DNA from: Fragilaria crotonensis
Taxonomy: Eukaryota; Bacillariophyta; Fragilariophyceae; Fragilariales; Fragilariaceae
Reading direction: 5' to 3'
Assembly: GCA_022925895.1 (NCBI GenBank)
Contig: JAKSYS010000572.1
Location: forward strand, 1-41,367
Length of the DNA: 41,367 bases
Below, one piece after another: positions 20,288 to 32,561 of this stretch. A program made the position numbers and the translations under genes. The notes under the pieces were generated by a model that saw only the letters and a program-made list of their open reading frames with translations, made no database searches and was not told where the DNA came from. Every line of letters starts with the position of its first letter. Positions within the stretch are counted from its first letter, which is position 1.

Positions 20288-23200
20288 ATGACCATGACCG
20301 ATGGAACGGCTCTTGTGATTCCATCCGCTTATCCCAAGGATTGGGACCCGTTGCAACCGTTGGAGGGGTTTCCAATGTGACAATTGGCTCCCTCATCCGA
20401 CGATCGAAGGACCAGATTGGTTCTCATCTGAGGAACGAGCTCGCCGCGAGGCTAACGCGTATGCTTATCGCCAGAAAGGAACGAAAGAGCAGTGGTGTCG
20501 TTATCTTCTTCTCGGTTTCTTCGTATTCGAAGACTGTTTTGATTGCGATAAACTATGGGAGGCGATGGAGACAAATCCGCTCCAAGTTCATCGAGCGATT
20601 TGGTATAACTTTCGCTTCTATATTGATCAAGAAATGCATATTCCCCCATTGTTGAACAAATGGGCTATGGATGTCTCTCGAGTCTATCTTCTCCATTTTG
20701 ATCCCATGACTCTAAATGAAACCGATACGTTGGCGTACTCATGGAAGACAATGCCCTTCATGCACCGTATGGATACGGACGATCAGTCGGCATGGATTCC
20801 AGTCCAACGACGCAGACGTTCGAAAAGTCCTCCGAATTCCACCGCTCAAGAACAACTTCCCGCTAGTACTCATCCCATCGTCACTCCCAGGTCCCGTGCT
20901 TCTTCAGAAATGTCGTCCCCTAGTAGTTTGAGTAAATCAGTCTTAACGGTTGCAAATCGTCCGAACAAGAAACGATCCTCTAAATTATCTTGGTCTCAAG
21001 GATTACCACCTGTTACTACAGTTACCGAGGAAGATGAAGAAGAAAGAGAAGAAGAGATGTTCGTCATAAATGACAATCAAGGCCCCGATATCGCATCTCA
21101 AGGCACCACGACCATAATGTCGAAACCTCCACCTCATCCAAATATTCCAACAAACGATGGCACGCACCGAGTAACTGTCAAATGGACTCCACCAGAGAAT
21201 ACTCATGAGTACGAAAAGGATAAAAAGAAAATGAACGAAACCATCCACGAGATCGTCCAAACTATGGTTCCTCCGGAAGTTGGTAATTTGTATCGTTGGG
21301 AGAGTGAAGATTTGTCGGTGTTTAAATCAGCGCAGAATATGACAGCTGTCGAACTTCGCGATTTTATTACGCCGACTATCACGATGGCTCATTCACAGTC
21401 TCAGATCATCTTCGGGCTTCGAATCGGTTTTAGTGTCACTCCAGGCCAGTGGGTGCGGTCAAACAAAACAACGAGGACCTTCAAGTCCTTAAAACTGGAA
21501 GTCTCAATTTCGAATTCAAGCAGCACGAGTGGAAAGATGGTCAACGCAGGGTACATTCTGCTGAAAGCGCCAAACACCACACAAGTTCATCGCTACACTC
21601 AGTTCTTACGAAGTTTGCTTCCAAAAAATACCCCGTACTTTGACGTCGTGCGTTACAAAAAGACTCCCATGGACCAATTGATTCCTCACCTCCGTATCCA
21701 TTGTGGGGAGAAACATGTCATGCCTCTATGCCAGGCATTGCTTCTAGTCTTGACAGGTCATGGGAGTGCATTGTTCATTCCACGTTACGCATTGGGCACT
21801 ATGACGGATGAAAAAATTCGCAGCCATTTTCAAGTTCATGAGAGGTGGGCAAGATCGTTGAAAGCCATCACTATGTCACCGAACATTAATCATTTAGATC
21901 AGACGAGAGTTGAGTACAACGAAGATGGCACCACGACCGAAAGATCCACTCGCGAATGGGCCTCACAACTTCAGGCTACCGACAATATTTCCTCGGCATT
22001 GTGCGACGTGGTAAACGGAACCCCGGATCACAAAGCATATTTGTTGGTCCCAAGTCAGTATTTCCAGAAGGTCCAACAGGAGTGGCGGATGTACAAATCG
22101 CGATTGTATCCTCCAAATAAACGTGAGGCACGCTACAGAGATAATCTCCTGGACTACCCGATGTCATACATATCCAAGCGGAAGTCGAAGCTAATGTATC
22201 GTTTCTTGATAAACTTTCATCGGCAGCAGAATGGAATCAACCCACTCAGGAATTAGGCACAAAGTCACCGCCAATCGCAGAAGGAAGAGAGAGAGCGTGG
22301 GGCACGAATCACGCCCGCGCACGATCGAATAAGAGTTCGGAGTGGCCAACTCCAGTCGAAGCGGCACAGCTTAATGTTCATGATCGTAACCAAACAGCGT
22401 TCGCAAACAAGAGACACGCTTCGGAGGATCTCAATAGTTTCGGAGGTACATCTATTGGGACGGACGAAGATAAAAGTACAGGGTCAACACATTCACTTAC
22501 TCACGCGTCTAAGTATTCGGCGGATGCAAGATTCTCGGAATTGGAACAATCGATGCAGCAGAAATTGGATGCACTCGATGTGTCAGGGAAGAAATCATCG
22601 CAGCGTTTATTGTCGATTGAGCAACAATTCAGTCGGATTGATGATCTCGATAAGAAATTAGCCGCGGTCACCGATAAACTGGAGATAGTAACAGAACATA
22701 TGGAGAAGTCAAGCGAGGCACAGAAACACATTTCCACAGACATGGAAGAAATGAAAATTCAAAATACTGAGCAATTCGCAGCGATGAACAAAAGATTGAT
22801 CACGAATATGGAGAACCAACATAAGATGTCGACAACAATGCTTGATCTACATGCGCACTTCGAAAAGCTGTCCGCATTTATGGAAGATTTGGCCACAAAA
22901 ATGGAATCCGATCGCACACAAGCTACAACCACTACTCGAGTGCATAAAAAACCAGCCACGTCTTCGGACAATGCACAAAGAGCGGGCGTCGACAATTATT
23001 CTACCAGTAGCGCGAGCTCCGACTCTGGGTCGTCACAGTCACATGCTAATTCAGTTGACTCATCAGCTTCATCCATCGTCTATTGCTCTCCGGAGAAGAA
23101 GAAACAACGGTCACATCGGAAATGGTTGGGAACAAGAAGTTTCATTTGGAAGAGTCTGATCATTCGCGCTTACAAGAAGATTATCCAGAGCAGGTAGACG

Positions 23201-23460
23201 CAGAGTATATGGACGTTTGCACGAATCTCGATACCACGTTTGAATATCAAAGCAATCGCACCTCAGACCAACAGGACGTCAGTAGGCACAATCCATCGTC
23301 GGATACGGACGTAACGGATTACCAACATAACAACACTCAACAAACGGCTCCCTTGATCCACAATACAATTCTTCATTGGATCACGCTGGAGCGAGTGACT
23401 CATGATTCCTCCAGCGGAACACGAGATGCAGGGAGAAGGTTTGGGAATCGACATCGTTGA
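20288..23460 (+). pseudogene. LINE ORF1 (large, with long coiled coil) with three frameshifts
   Basis: The likely start is the ATG at 20288. The frame changes near 20370 (GGGGTTT run), near 22205 and near 23110, and ends at 23460, for a product of about 1,050 residues. The middle part (about 21200-22200) is a globular domain with the pattern LLKAPNTTQVHRYTQFLRSL and IPHLRIHCGEKHV. I associate it with diatom retroelements but cannot assign a function. It is followed by a long coiled coil (about 22525-22910) and a Ser-rich tail. No CCHC knuckle or RRM is visible, which is unusual for a LINE ORF1. It would presumably bind RNA or assemble the particle. Confidence 0.7.
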
Positions 23461-26400
23461 CCCACCTCCTTCAAATGTCAATCCATCGTTAGAGCGCGCA
23501 CAGGCACAATGGAAAAATCTTTTCAGCAGATCCACAGCACCGACTGAGTTGGACGTATCAGGCCCTCGTGGGCGACGACCTTGTTTCCTTACTCGGAGTA
23601 ATCTTTGTGAGAATAATCCATGGGGAGATCTTTTAACTCCCAAAGCACCGAATCATACTCGAGTGTATGTTCAAAATGTAAATGGACTTTCAATCGATAG
23701 GCGTGGAGGACAACTTAACGATGTGTGTGCTGTTATTCAAGAAGTTCAAGCGGATGTTTTTTGCGGTCAAGAGCATAATCTTGATGTAACGCAAATGAGT
23801 ATTCGTAGCATTTTGTACGATACCGTTAAACAATACTGGAACCGAACCAAGTTCATCGCAGGGACAACTCCTATTCCATTTATGACGCCATATAAACCCG
23901 GGGGGACGTTCCTTCTAACGATTGGAAGTTTCTCCGGGCGAATCATACACCAAACACAAGACCGGTGGGGCCGATGGGTGATCCAAGAGTTTGTCGGTCA
24001 GTCGGGGATCAAATTGGTCATTGTCTCGGCATATCAACCGGTTGATAAACGCGGGGCGCAAGAAGGAAATCTAACCGTGGCTGGTCAACATAGGAGTCTG
24101 TTGCTGCAATCCAACGACGCGGTGCAGAATCCAAGGTCTGCTTTTCGTCGAGATCTGTTGGCCTCTTTAAGGTACTATCAACGCGCAGGATCCGATATCC
24201 TGTTAGTAGGCGATTTTAATGAAGAGTTCGGTTCTGATCCCGATGGTCTGAGTTTCGTGGCAGGAGAATTGAACCTGGTGAACTTAAGTACTTGTCGGCA
24301 TTCATCCAAAGTCCCAGCAACGTATGCTCGCGGTTCCAAGTGTTTAGACTACGCTTTAGGCAGTATGCGATTCAAAGACGCAATGATTTCGATGGGCTAT
24401 GACGCCTTTAACGCCCGATTGTCTTCTGATCATCGAGGATTCTTCATCGACTTTCATACTGACATACTCTTCGGAAGCCCGACTCAAGACTTGGCAACTC
24501 CAACGAGGCGCATGCTCAAGGCTAACAATCCTCATCAAGTCACTGTATACATTGATGCAATGTATGAGCTACTTTTGAAACATAATGCTTTCGAACGATG
24601 CGAACGGTTAACGCATGAAGGAACAGGCATCAATATGCGGAACGACTGGACCGCGACGTGTTAGCGGCCAGTTTAGCCGCTGAAAAGTCTCTCCCTCAGT
24701 TTGGCGAACCGGCGTGGTCCATGGAATTAGCTCGGGCGAGACGACGAGTTCATTACCTTCGAAAGTGTTTATCGGCCTTCCGAACTACATTTGATTGCTC
24801 CAGTGTAATTCAGGCGTACCGAGAAGACTTGCCTACTGACGAAATTCCACGGAATACAAGTCATTGTTCGCGTTTACTTCGTTGGGCGAATAAAGAGGTT
24901 TGTCGGATTGTCAAGGACAGCTACGTCACTCGGAATATGGAACGCCGACAAAAGATAGAAGAGTTAGAGAAATCCATCTTGAAAGTGGATAAAGTGACAG
25001 CTCAGAGATTGCGGAGATTAAAGAAAGCTGAGGATATCAAGGCAGTCACCGAAAAGCTTCGGCATGTCCGCGGAAAGACTAACCGTGGAGGAGTGGTTCG
25101 GTTAGAGATTCCATTACACGATGGCGATGATCCCAAAACTTGCACGCAGTGGACACAAGTCGATATCCCTAGTGAGATTGTTCGGCACCTTCAGGAAAGG
25201 AACAGAAAGCATTTTGGGCAGGCTCATGGTACACCTTTCACGATTCCGCCTTTGTCTACTCTTTTGGGTTACACTGGTACGAGCGTCACTCAACAACAGA
25301 TCTTGCTTGGTACATTCGATAGCTCGGGTTATGATGAGAATGTAAAATTGCTCTTACAGCATCTTCAATATGCCCACCACACCTTCGTGGATAAAACGCG
25401 TCCGACAATAAGCGACGACGATTTCTGCGATAAACTGAAGATTTGGTCGGAATCTACGACAACGTCTCCATCGGGTATGCATTTAGGACACTATAAAGCC
25501 CTCATTGCAAGACATAATTATTCATCCGACGCTGCAGATGACGAGTTGACACCGGAATTCAAGGCCCGACGAGATGAGTTGAATTCCAAACAGCAAGCTT
25601 TACGTCGTTTGCGATTAACCCTGATGAATTATTCACTGGAGCGAGGTTATTCATTCCAGCGATGGAAAAAAGTGGTTAATACTATATTATTCAAGGACCC
25701 TGACAATGTGCGCTTGCATCGTACCAGGGTCATTCATATATATGAAGCGGACTTCAACTTGTTTCTCGGTATAAAATGGCGCGCGGCCATGCATCAAGCA
25801 GAAGACTTCCGTTTATTGAACGATGGCCAATTTGGCTCCAGACCGTTCCGGAATGCAACCGAACCAGTATTCATTGAAGAGCTCCAACTTGAGATCTCTC
25901 GGGCGACTCGGAAACCGGTTGTCCTCACAAATTATGATGCAACAGCTTGCTATGATCGTATCATACCGAATCTCGGAATGACAGTCAGTCAGAAGTTCGG
26001 GGTTCCGGCCACTGTGACCGAAAGTAATGCATCTACGCTTGAACAAGCGGAATTTCATGTGCGCACAGAACTCGGTATTTCTCCTATTGGATATCACCAT
26101 GAAAGCGACTTTCCTATTTATGGCACTGGTCAAGGAAGTGCCAATTCTCCGGCGATTTGGTGTTTCCTCTCCAGTACGCTATTCGATTGCTACGATACCC
26201 AAGCGGATTTGGCAACGTACTGGGATACCCAAGGGGACGTCCGAGTCAACCTAGGGTTGATCGGCTTTGTGGATGATTGTAACGGTCAAACGAATGCCTT
26301 CGAGAGTGACGGCTCCTCTCGTACGGTCCAGCAAATCGTGTCTCAGACGCAATCCAATGCCCAATGTTGGACGAATCTCTTGACAGCTAGTGGAGGAGCA

Positions 26401-29375
26401 TTGGAGTTATCGAAATGTTCGAATCATATCTTACAGTGGCAATTCTCAATGCAGGGTGCCCCCGTTCTTGTTCCAAAGCATTCGGCGGAAGAGGCAACAA
26501 TCACAGTTCGGGAGTATAACGACGATGGGGTACAGCAGTTGAGTGTCCTCCCTGCATTCGCCGCTCACAAGACCTTGGGACACTATAAAGACCCAGCGGG
26601 GACGCAACGAGAGCAATACCGGCAACTTAAGAAAAAAAGTGATTCTATCACAGCTTTTTGTGGGAGTGTCCATTATCTCGGTTGGAAGCATGGACGTTTT
26701 ACTTCGCATGCTATTTGCCAGCGGTGAGCTATCCTCTGTCGAACTCATCATTGTCGCCACGATGCCTCGACCAAGTACAACGAAAAGCCATGTCCATCAT
26801 AATCCCGAGGTGTGGTTTCAATCGCAATACAAAAAAGGCGATTTTGTATGGCCCGCTCGCTCTCGGCGGTGCCAGTTTTCGCTCGTTGATTGTACAACAA
26901 GGGGTGGCCCAGGTCGTGATGTTCGTTCGTCAATGGCGTACAAACTCGATAGCAGGGAAACTCCTCCGAATCGCTGTATCGTGGTTTCAATCCCAGGTGG
27001 GAGTATCATACCCCTTTCTGGAAAATGTTCACACTTCTTTGCCCCAATTGGAATCGAAATGGCTTAAATCTCTCCGAACTTTTCTCGCAAGTATCAACGC
27101 AAAATTGCGTCTTGATAATCCATATCTTCCAAAGCTCCAACGATTACATGACTTTTGTATTATGGATGCAATTCACGATTCCGGCAAGTTTACGCCCGCA
27201 GAGATATGTAAGCTGAACTATTGTCGCTTGTATCTGAAAGCGACGACGGTTTCGGATTTGACTAGTATTGACGGTCGCTCGCTGGACAATAGTAAGCTAT
27301 CAGGCACTCATTCCCTTCTCAGCAGTTTCACACACGGGACCGTTATTCATCAAGAAAGTCCGTCGGCGAATACTTGGAGGCTATGGAAAAAAGCTAATGG
27401 TCTTTGGAGTCATCCCGACGGAAAACTTCGTCAGTCTCTTGGCGATTGGGTTCTCCCTCTTCATCAGATGAATCAACGTCATCCAGCTTATTGGTTATCA
27501 GGACGACTTTGGGTACGCATCCAGGATCACTATGTCAAGTGCGTACCGGTCTCGGATCGAGCTTTTCAAGAATTGCCCTTTTCGTGTGCCTGGGAATCAT
27601 TACCATCTCTAGCAGTCCCCATTTTCGCGTTACAATCCTCCCCAGGTTTATGGACCATCGTGCAGCACAGTTATATCTTGGAAGTCAATACTCCACCATG
27701 CGCGGGTACTTTTGCTCAATTCATTGCCTCGCTTCCTAATTGGGAAATGGAATTGCTGCAGCACGTGGAACTGGAAGCCGATCCGTTTTCAGTCGCGGTC
27801 GCTCTCGAACATGGAGTCCGTGGGGTTAGCGACGGATCCGATTGGCATCAAATTCAGGGTTCCTTTGGATGGACAATGAGTACAGATATTGGTGAACGGT
27901 GCGCATACGGTATGGGACCTGCCCGTAGCGCTTCTCCCCATGCGTATCGATCGGAAAGTTATGGCCTTTTATCTCTTCTATGTTTCTTGAGACGACTCGC
28001 AGAATTTACAGGAAAACATGGCAAGTGGTTCGGAACCTTGGCGACCGACAGTCAAAGTCTCATTGATACGGTGCTTCAGAAACAACCACGCGATGCGTCA
28101 GGACATCCAACGGGCCTGAGTCACGATGTCAGGAGGTCAGTTTGTACCGTTCCCTAGATCCGCTCATCCCTGAATGGGATGTTATCCGAGGCATTCAAAT
28201 TCTACTTACGGAGATGCCAGAGATCCACCTTCAACATGTGAAAGGCCACCAAGACCGCGATACTCCATATTCTCGCCTTCCATTATTAGCCCAGCTAAAT
28301 GTCGATGCAGACGGCCAAGCGTCGAGATACCAGCGCGACTTTGGGTCCTTTCAACCCGAGGTGCTACTCAGCGAATGGGCAGGAGTCCACTTGGGAGTTC
28401 CCTACAGGTACCATCACGGCACATTATGATGCGGCCATTCGTTATCAAGCAACAGCACCGGCGTTAGAAGAACATATGCGCGAGCGGTACGCGTGGACGG
28501 CACAAACGATGTCTGTTATAAATTGGAATGCACATGGAAAAGCCATGCATCGGCATCTCAACAAACGGACACATTTAGTGAAATTGGTTCATGGTCTTCT
28601 TCCGACGAATGCTAGAATCCATCGCAATGATCCTCGTCGGAATCGATGCCCAAGTTGCCAACGAGACCCGGAATATTGGCAGCATATCCTCCGGTGTCCT
28701 TCAGCCCCTCATACAAAGTGGCGAACGGCCATGATCCAGACAGTCGAGAAGCAGTGCACTGATCTTCGTACGATGCCTAGCCTTAAAGCTTTATTACTTC
28801 AGGCCCTTTGCGAATGGCTCCAGTATTCCAGCGACGACGGGACTCCGTACCAACTCCAAGCTCCGACCACGGCAACATCGGCGATTCGACGTCTGGTGTT
28901 TCAACAAAATGCTATTGGGTGGGAACATCTGTTTCTGGGACGGTTTAGTAGCGAATGGAGCTCGTTGCAGGATGAATATTATGCACGGCAAGCGCATTTG
29001 ACGGATACCAAACGGCAAACCGGGCTAAGATGGCAGACCGCCATTATTAGCACGGTGTGGAATCAATGGTTTCTCCTCTGGGAGGTTCGCAACAAATCGT
29101 TACACGGCGCGGATGCCCAAGCTAAAGCACAGGCGGAGCGTCGCGAAGTCGAAAGAATGTTAGTGGACATTTATGACGTTCGCAATCAAATGGAACCGAG
29201 CGTGCAGAAACTCCTGTGTCGGGACATCACCGAGCATTTCGAAAAATCAGTGACATACAACAAAAACTGGATAGCAGTGTATGGCCCATTGGCCAAGCAA
29301 AGTATCAAACGGGCAAAAGCTAGGGCAATCCAGGGTGTGAAGTCTCTCCAACACTATTTTGCGCCGAAGAAGTAA
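23402..29375 (+). pseudogene. LINE ORF2: endonuclease-reverse transcriptase-RNase H-zinc finger, with four frameshifts
   Basis: The ATG at 23402 overlaps the end of ORF1 by 59 nt in another frame. The APE-type endonuclease shows QNVNG, GQEHN (near 23764), GDFNEEF (24209 on) and SDH (24425-24433). The reverse transcriptase shows TTSPSGMHLGHYK, YDATACYDRI (25934 on), GTGQGSANSP and FVDD (near 26265). RNase H shows DGSD (near 27829), SES (near 27952), TDSQS (near 28044), HVKGHQD (near 28237) and LNVDADG (near 28299). A C-X2-C-X8-H-X3-C finger lies near 28645-28695. Frame changes occur near 24640, 26655 (in a T run), 28145 and 28400. No catalytic residue is lost. Confidence 0.88.
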
Positions 29376-29450
29376 TGATCAACACCAAGCGGGATTCGGG
29401 GTTAGCCTCTACTGGTATACGGTACTGGTAGTGTCTATCCGTGTGGGTCG

Positions 29451-29471
29451 AGCGTTTTTAATCTGAACGCT
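29451..29471 (+). other. Hairpin in the LINE 3' UTR
   Basis: AGCGTT (29451-29456) and AACGCT (29466-29471) form a 6-bp stem with a 9-nt loop, about 35 bp before the element's end. In tail-less LINEs such a 3' stem-loop can be the template recognised by the reverse transcriptase; that role is inference. Confidence 0.35.
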
Positions 29472-29505
29472 GCGGCAGCACGATAAATTAGATCTGCGTT
29501 ATATA

Positions 29506-29521
29506 TGTACGTGCTACTGTA
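29506..29521. repeat. Right 16-bp target-site duplication of the LINE
   Basis: TGTACGTGCTACTGTA, identical to 20178-20193. Confidence 0.85.
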
Positions 29522-30361
29522 GTATGTAGTAGCCTCTACTAGTAGTGTAGAACGGAGTACTTGTAAGTTTGTATCGTACTACTTGTAAGAGTGAGTGACT
29601 CAACTACCGTAGCTTCATAAACCCTCCTGCGTCCTGCGTCTTCCAAAGCAATTAGCCCATGCTACTAATTCAAATGCATTTCCTGGCCCAAATGCAAGCG
29701 TTTCAGTACAAACTTAGAAGTATTCATGTTGTGCAGATTAATGAGGATTCAAATCTGTTCCTCTGCAGATGTGCCTAGGATGTATCGGTAAGGCGCAAAA
29801 AAAGTCATTCCAATGTGCGATAGTCAAAATGGACTCAATTTGCCACACTAGTGACTAAACTGTTCAGACACTATGTTTTAAAAAAGCATCAAAAATATAA
29901 TGAGATTCATCGTATCTCCACCAAAATGTAGCTCGACCTTATGTGTCAACACCTCTGCTAGGCCCTAGACTACCACACGTAGGGTAATGGCATTCTGTAA
30001 ACGCTTGATCTACCATGTTTCCCTGGTTCTGTACACCAGGAAACAGCGATTCTCGAATTCCGCCTCCTGGATCTCCGTTCCTTCTGACGATGTGACACGA
30101 TGATTCTCCTCAGACTGGCCTGATTGAGTTGCTACTGCAAACTTACGCCGTGCACACCAGCGGCGGCGAGACCCTTTCGCTTAACATAAATATCAAAGAG
30201 CCATGTTTATTATTTTAGTTTTGATTTACAGTCACACAAACGTTTATTTTTGTTCTTCACCACTCCTAGAGTTGGGCATAGAGAAAGGCGCACTTTCCCT
30301 TCGACAGACCCAGCCACATCCAAGTGAAATACAGAGGCCAAGTTTATCATTTCATCACCAT
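29522..30361. other. Intergenic, no gene recognised
   Basis: About 840 bp of low-GC sequence containing a few GTAC-type words. The left edge is the continuation of the pre-LINE intergenic region. No coding pattern or RNA gene is seen. Confidence 0.45.
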
Positions 30362-31903
30362 TTATTGCGGAAAGCACTTGCAACAAGAGCACTCGACTTC
30401 GGGATTGATGCCCCCCACAATCAGTGTGGAAAAATCGCAAATACTCAGTAAAGTTATTCTGGACGCGCCTCTCGTCCACTACGGCGCAGAGTTCTTCGAC
30501 CGATCCGGTAAAGGAATTGTTTTCAAGCGTCAGGAGAACTGTACAAGAAGCGTTCAAGTGTGAGGATGTTTCTAGGGGATCCAATAGCATCATGACATGG
30601 TCGTACCCATTTTCTCTAAAAGGAGCAGTCCTGATTCTGGTAGCACACCAGTCATTTGATTGTTCTCCAGTTGAAGAACTCCAAGGTTCAAAAGGTTTCC
30701 AACGGAAGAGGGCAGGTTACCAATCAACCTGTTATCGTTGAGGTCAATTGCTTCAAGCGTCGTCATTGTGAACAGTTCACTTGGGAGTGTTCCGGTGAGG
30801 ACGTTATTGTCTAGATCAATGACTGTCAAGGATGCTAACTTGGCGATGTCGGGAGGGATGGCTCCGCCGATTCTGCCATTACCGTCCATTGTCAATACCT
30901 GCAACAGGTCAAGGCTAAACATTTCAAGTGGCAAAGTGCCACCCACGTTGTTGTCAGGAAGGTCAATGACACTCAAGCTGAACGTCTCATTGACAGGTGG
31001 TGAGGTGCCTTCCGACACTCCTACGCAGAACAAGCCGTACCAGACGCACTCGTGATCGGGACTTAACCACCGGATAGGCGTTCGAGTGATGCGGTCATCC
31101 GTATTGACACAGCTATCAGAGGAATTGCCACAATTGGTCCAGTTAGGGCCGTCCATTGTAAAGTAGATGACTGCCACAGTGAGTCGCTGAGTAATACGCT
31201 CTGTAACTGGGCAAAGAATGGCAGGATCCTCGTTATCGATCCAAGAAAGCGCATTGGATCGAGCAGCCGATTCCTCTCCCAAAACGTCCGTCGCAATTGC
31301 AGCGAGACTCTGCGAACGCTGATCGGCTGTCACACCACATTTTTGGAGAATCAGAAGGTCACGCTCAGTTCCAACCGAGACTGGAGAATCGTTCCCAACC
31401 GGAGAGTAAGTTTCTGTTGAGACTGGAGCATCGGTCCCAATAGGAGCGTCAGTTCCCATCGAGACTGGAGCATCGGTCCCAACAGGAGCGTCAGTTTCCA
31501 TCGAGACTGGAGCATCGGTCCCAACAGGAGCGTCAGTTCCAATTGAGACTGGAGCATCGGTTTCAGCCTTTCCCACAGGTGATGGTGTTTTCGGTAGTGG
31601 CCCGACCGGCTTGTGTGTATGTGGCAACGGCTTTGGTGGCGGCGAATGCCCTGGCGTCGACATAGAAGCACTGTACTGAGCTCCACCCGCAACCAACAGC
31701 CGATAGATTTCTTCCTGTGCCAACAGACGCTCCTCTCTGAGCTGCCTAGCTGTCTGGACTTTCCTTCCAGATGCGCCTTCCATCATCAAATCCGATACCT
31801 CCACAACATGTCTAAGACGACGAACTGTTTCACCCAACGCAACTCGCCCCCTCAAGGTGAGGACGGCAACTGCGAACGAGAGCAGACGTCTGGCTGATCT
31901 CAT
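30362..31903 (-). CDS. Secreted or membrane leucine-rich repeat protein, two apparent frameshifts
   Basis: The ATG at 31903 opens a signal-peptide-like leader (MRSARRLLSFAVAVL). A helical segment follows, then a Pro/Thr-rich stalk of TDAPVS/TDAPVG repeats, a Cys-containing cap near 30990-31130, and plant-type LRRs (LTVIDLDNNVLTGTLPSEL and similar). The frame as written stops at 30590, but the adjacent frame continues with further LRRs (LTLENNSFTGSVEEL) and a Cys-rich C-terminus ending at TAA 30362-30364. The breaks fall at a T run (30618-30621) and at six G (30411-30416) on the coding strand. Such LRR proteins are abundant in diatoms and may act in recognition or adhesion. The breaks may be real or base-calling errors. 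Confidence 0.75.
31377..31562 (-). repeat. 42-bp coding tandem repeat (4.4 units)
   Basis: Units start at 31377, 31419, 31461, 31503 and 31545 (partial). Each encodes 14 residues of the TDAPVS/GTDAPVG type in the stalk of the LRR protein. The first unit is the most diverged. Confidence 0.85.
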
Positions 31904-32561
31904 CTTACAGACAGCAATGTTTTTACCAATTGACTCTTGACGTGCCAAAATAGTAATAAGGGTGGGTGAGCGGGATTGTATCAATACAAGAGTCCCTGTG
32001 CGCTGTGGGTATGTGTGTTCCGTACATTCGTTTTCAAGTCCTATCACATACGAGAGTGGAGTTGATGGCGGGTTGGTTGGCAATCGATTTGAATTCAATA
32101 CTCATCCTTTTGAATTCTTTTCACTTAGGTCAGGAACGTTACGTTTTAGGACAAATTTAACGGTGAAACGGTTTAAACTGACACGTACTCCAGAAGTAAT
32201 GTTCTACCCTCGTATGCATATGCGTACGTTCTAGTATTGGAAATGGATTTCTACTCTGTGATCTCGATGAAAAACACCCATCCATACATATGTCATAGCC
32301 TAGTGGTCATATCCAATGAACTAATGAGGGGAATACACTACAGAAGTACTCCGAGTATTGCAGTAGACTTCAACGAGTGTAGCAGTAAAGAACAGGCGCG
32401 GGCACATTCATTGACTCCCGTGACCGTTCAAAACTCGAACTCACAATCGGATTTGAGTGGTGTACTATCCGCATTCACTCCACTGGAATACCGGTAACGT
32501 CAGAAGGTATCGAAGTTGTAACTTGTAAGCCTGAGAATGGCGTAAATGAACCGTGAATTCA
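31904..32561. other. Intergenic spacer between two minus-strand genes
   Basis: It holds the promoter of the LRR gene and the 3' UTR of the TPR gene. The LRR frame extends upstream only from non-ATG codons. Nothing else is recognised. Confidence 0.45.

Larger units (their letters stand above)
20194..29505 (+). mobile_element. Complete non-LTR (LINE) retrotransposon with APE endonuclease, reverse transcriptase and RNase H, 9.3 kb
   Basis: It is bounded by a perfect 16-bp direct repeat. It has a 5' leader of about 94 bp, an ORF1 region (20288-23460), an ORF2 region (23402-29375) ordered endonuclease, reverse transcriptase, RNase H, zinc finger, and a 130-bp 3' UTR without a poly(A) tail. The domain order and RNase H fit the I/R1/Tad-like side of LINEs; the clade needs a reverse transcriptase tree. 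All catalytic motifs can be read, but about seven frame changes interrupt the two ORFs. It sits between sulfotransferase paralogue 2 and the LRR gene. Confidence 0.92.

Noticed and set aside
20194-29505. LTR or DIRS-type element
   Set aside because: No long terminal repeats, integrase or tyrosine recombinase; APE endonuclease and variable-type target duplications fit a LINE.
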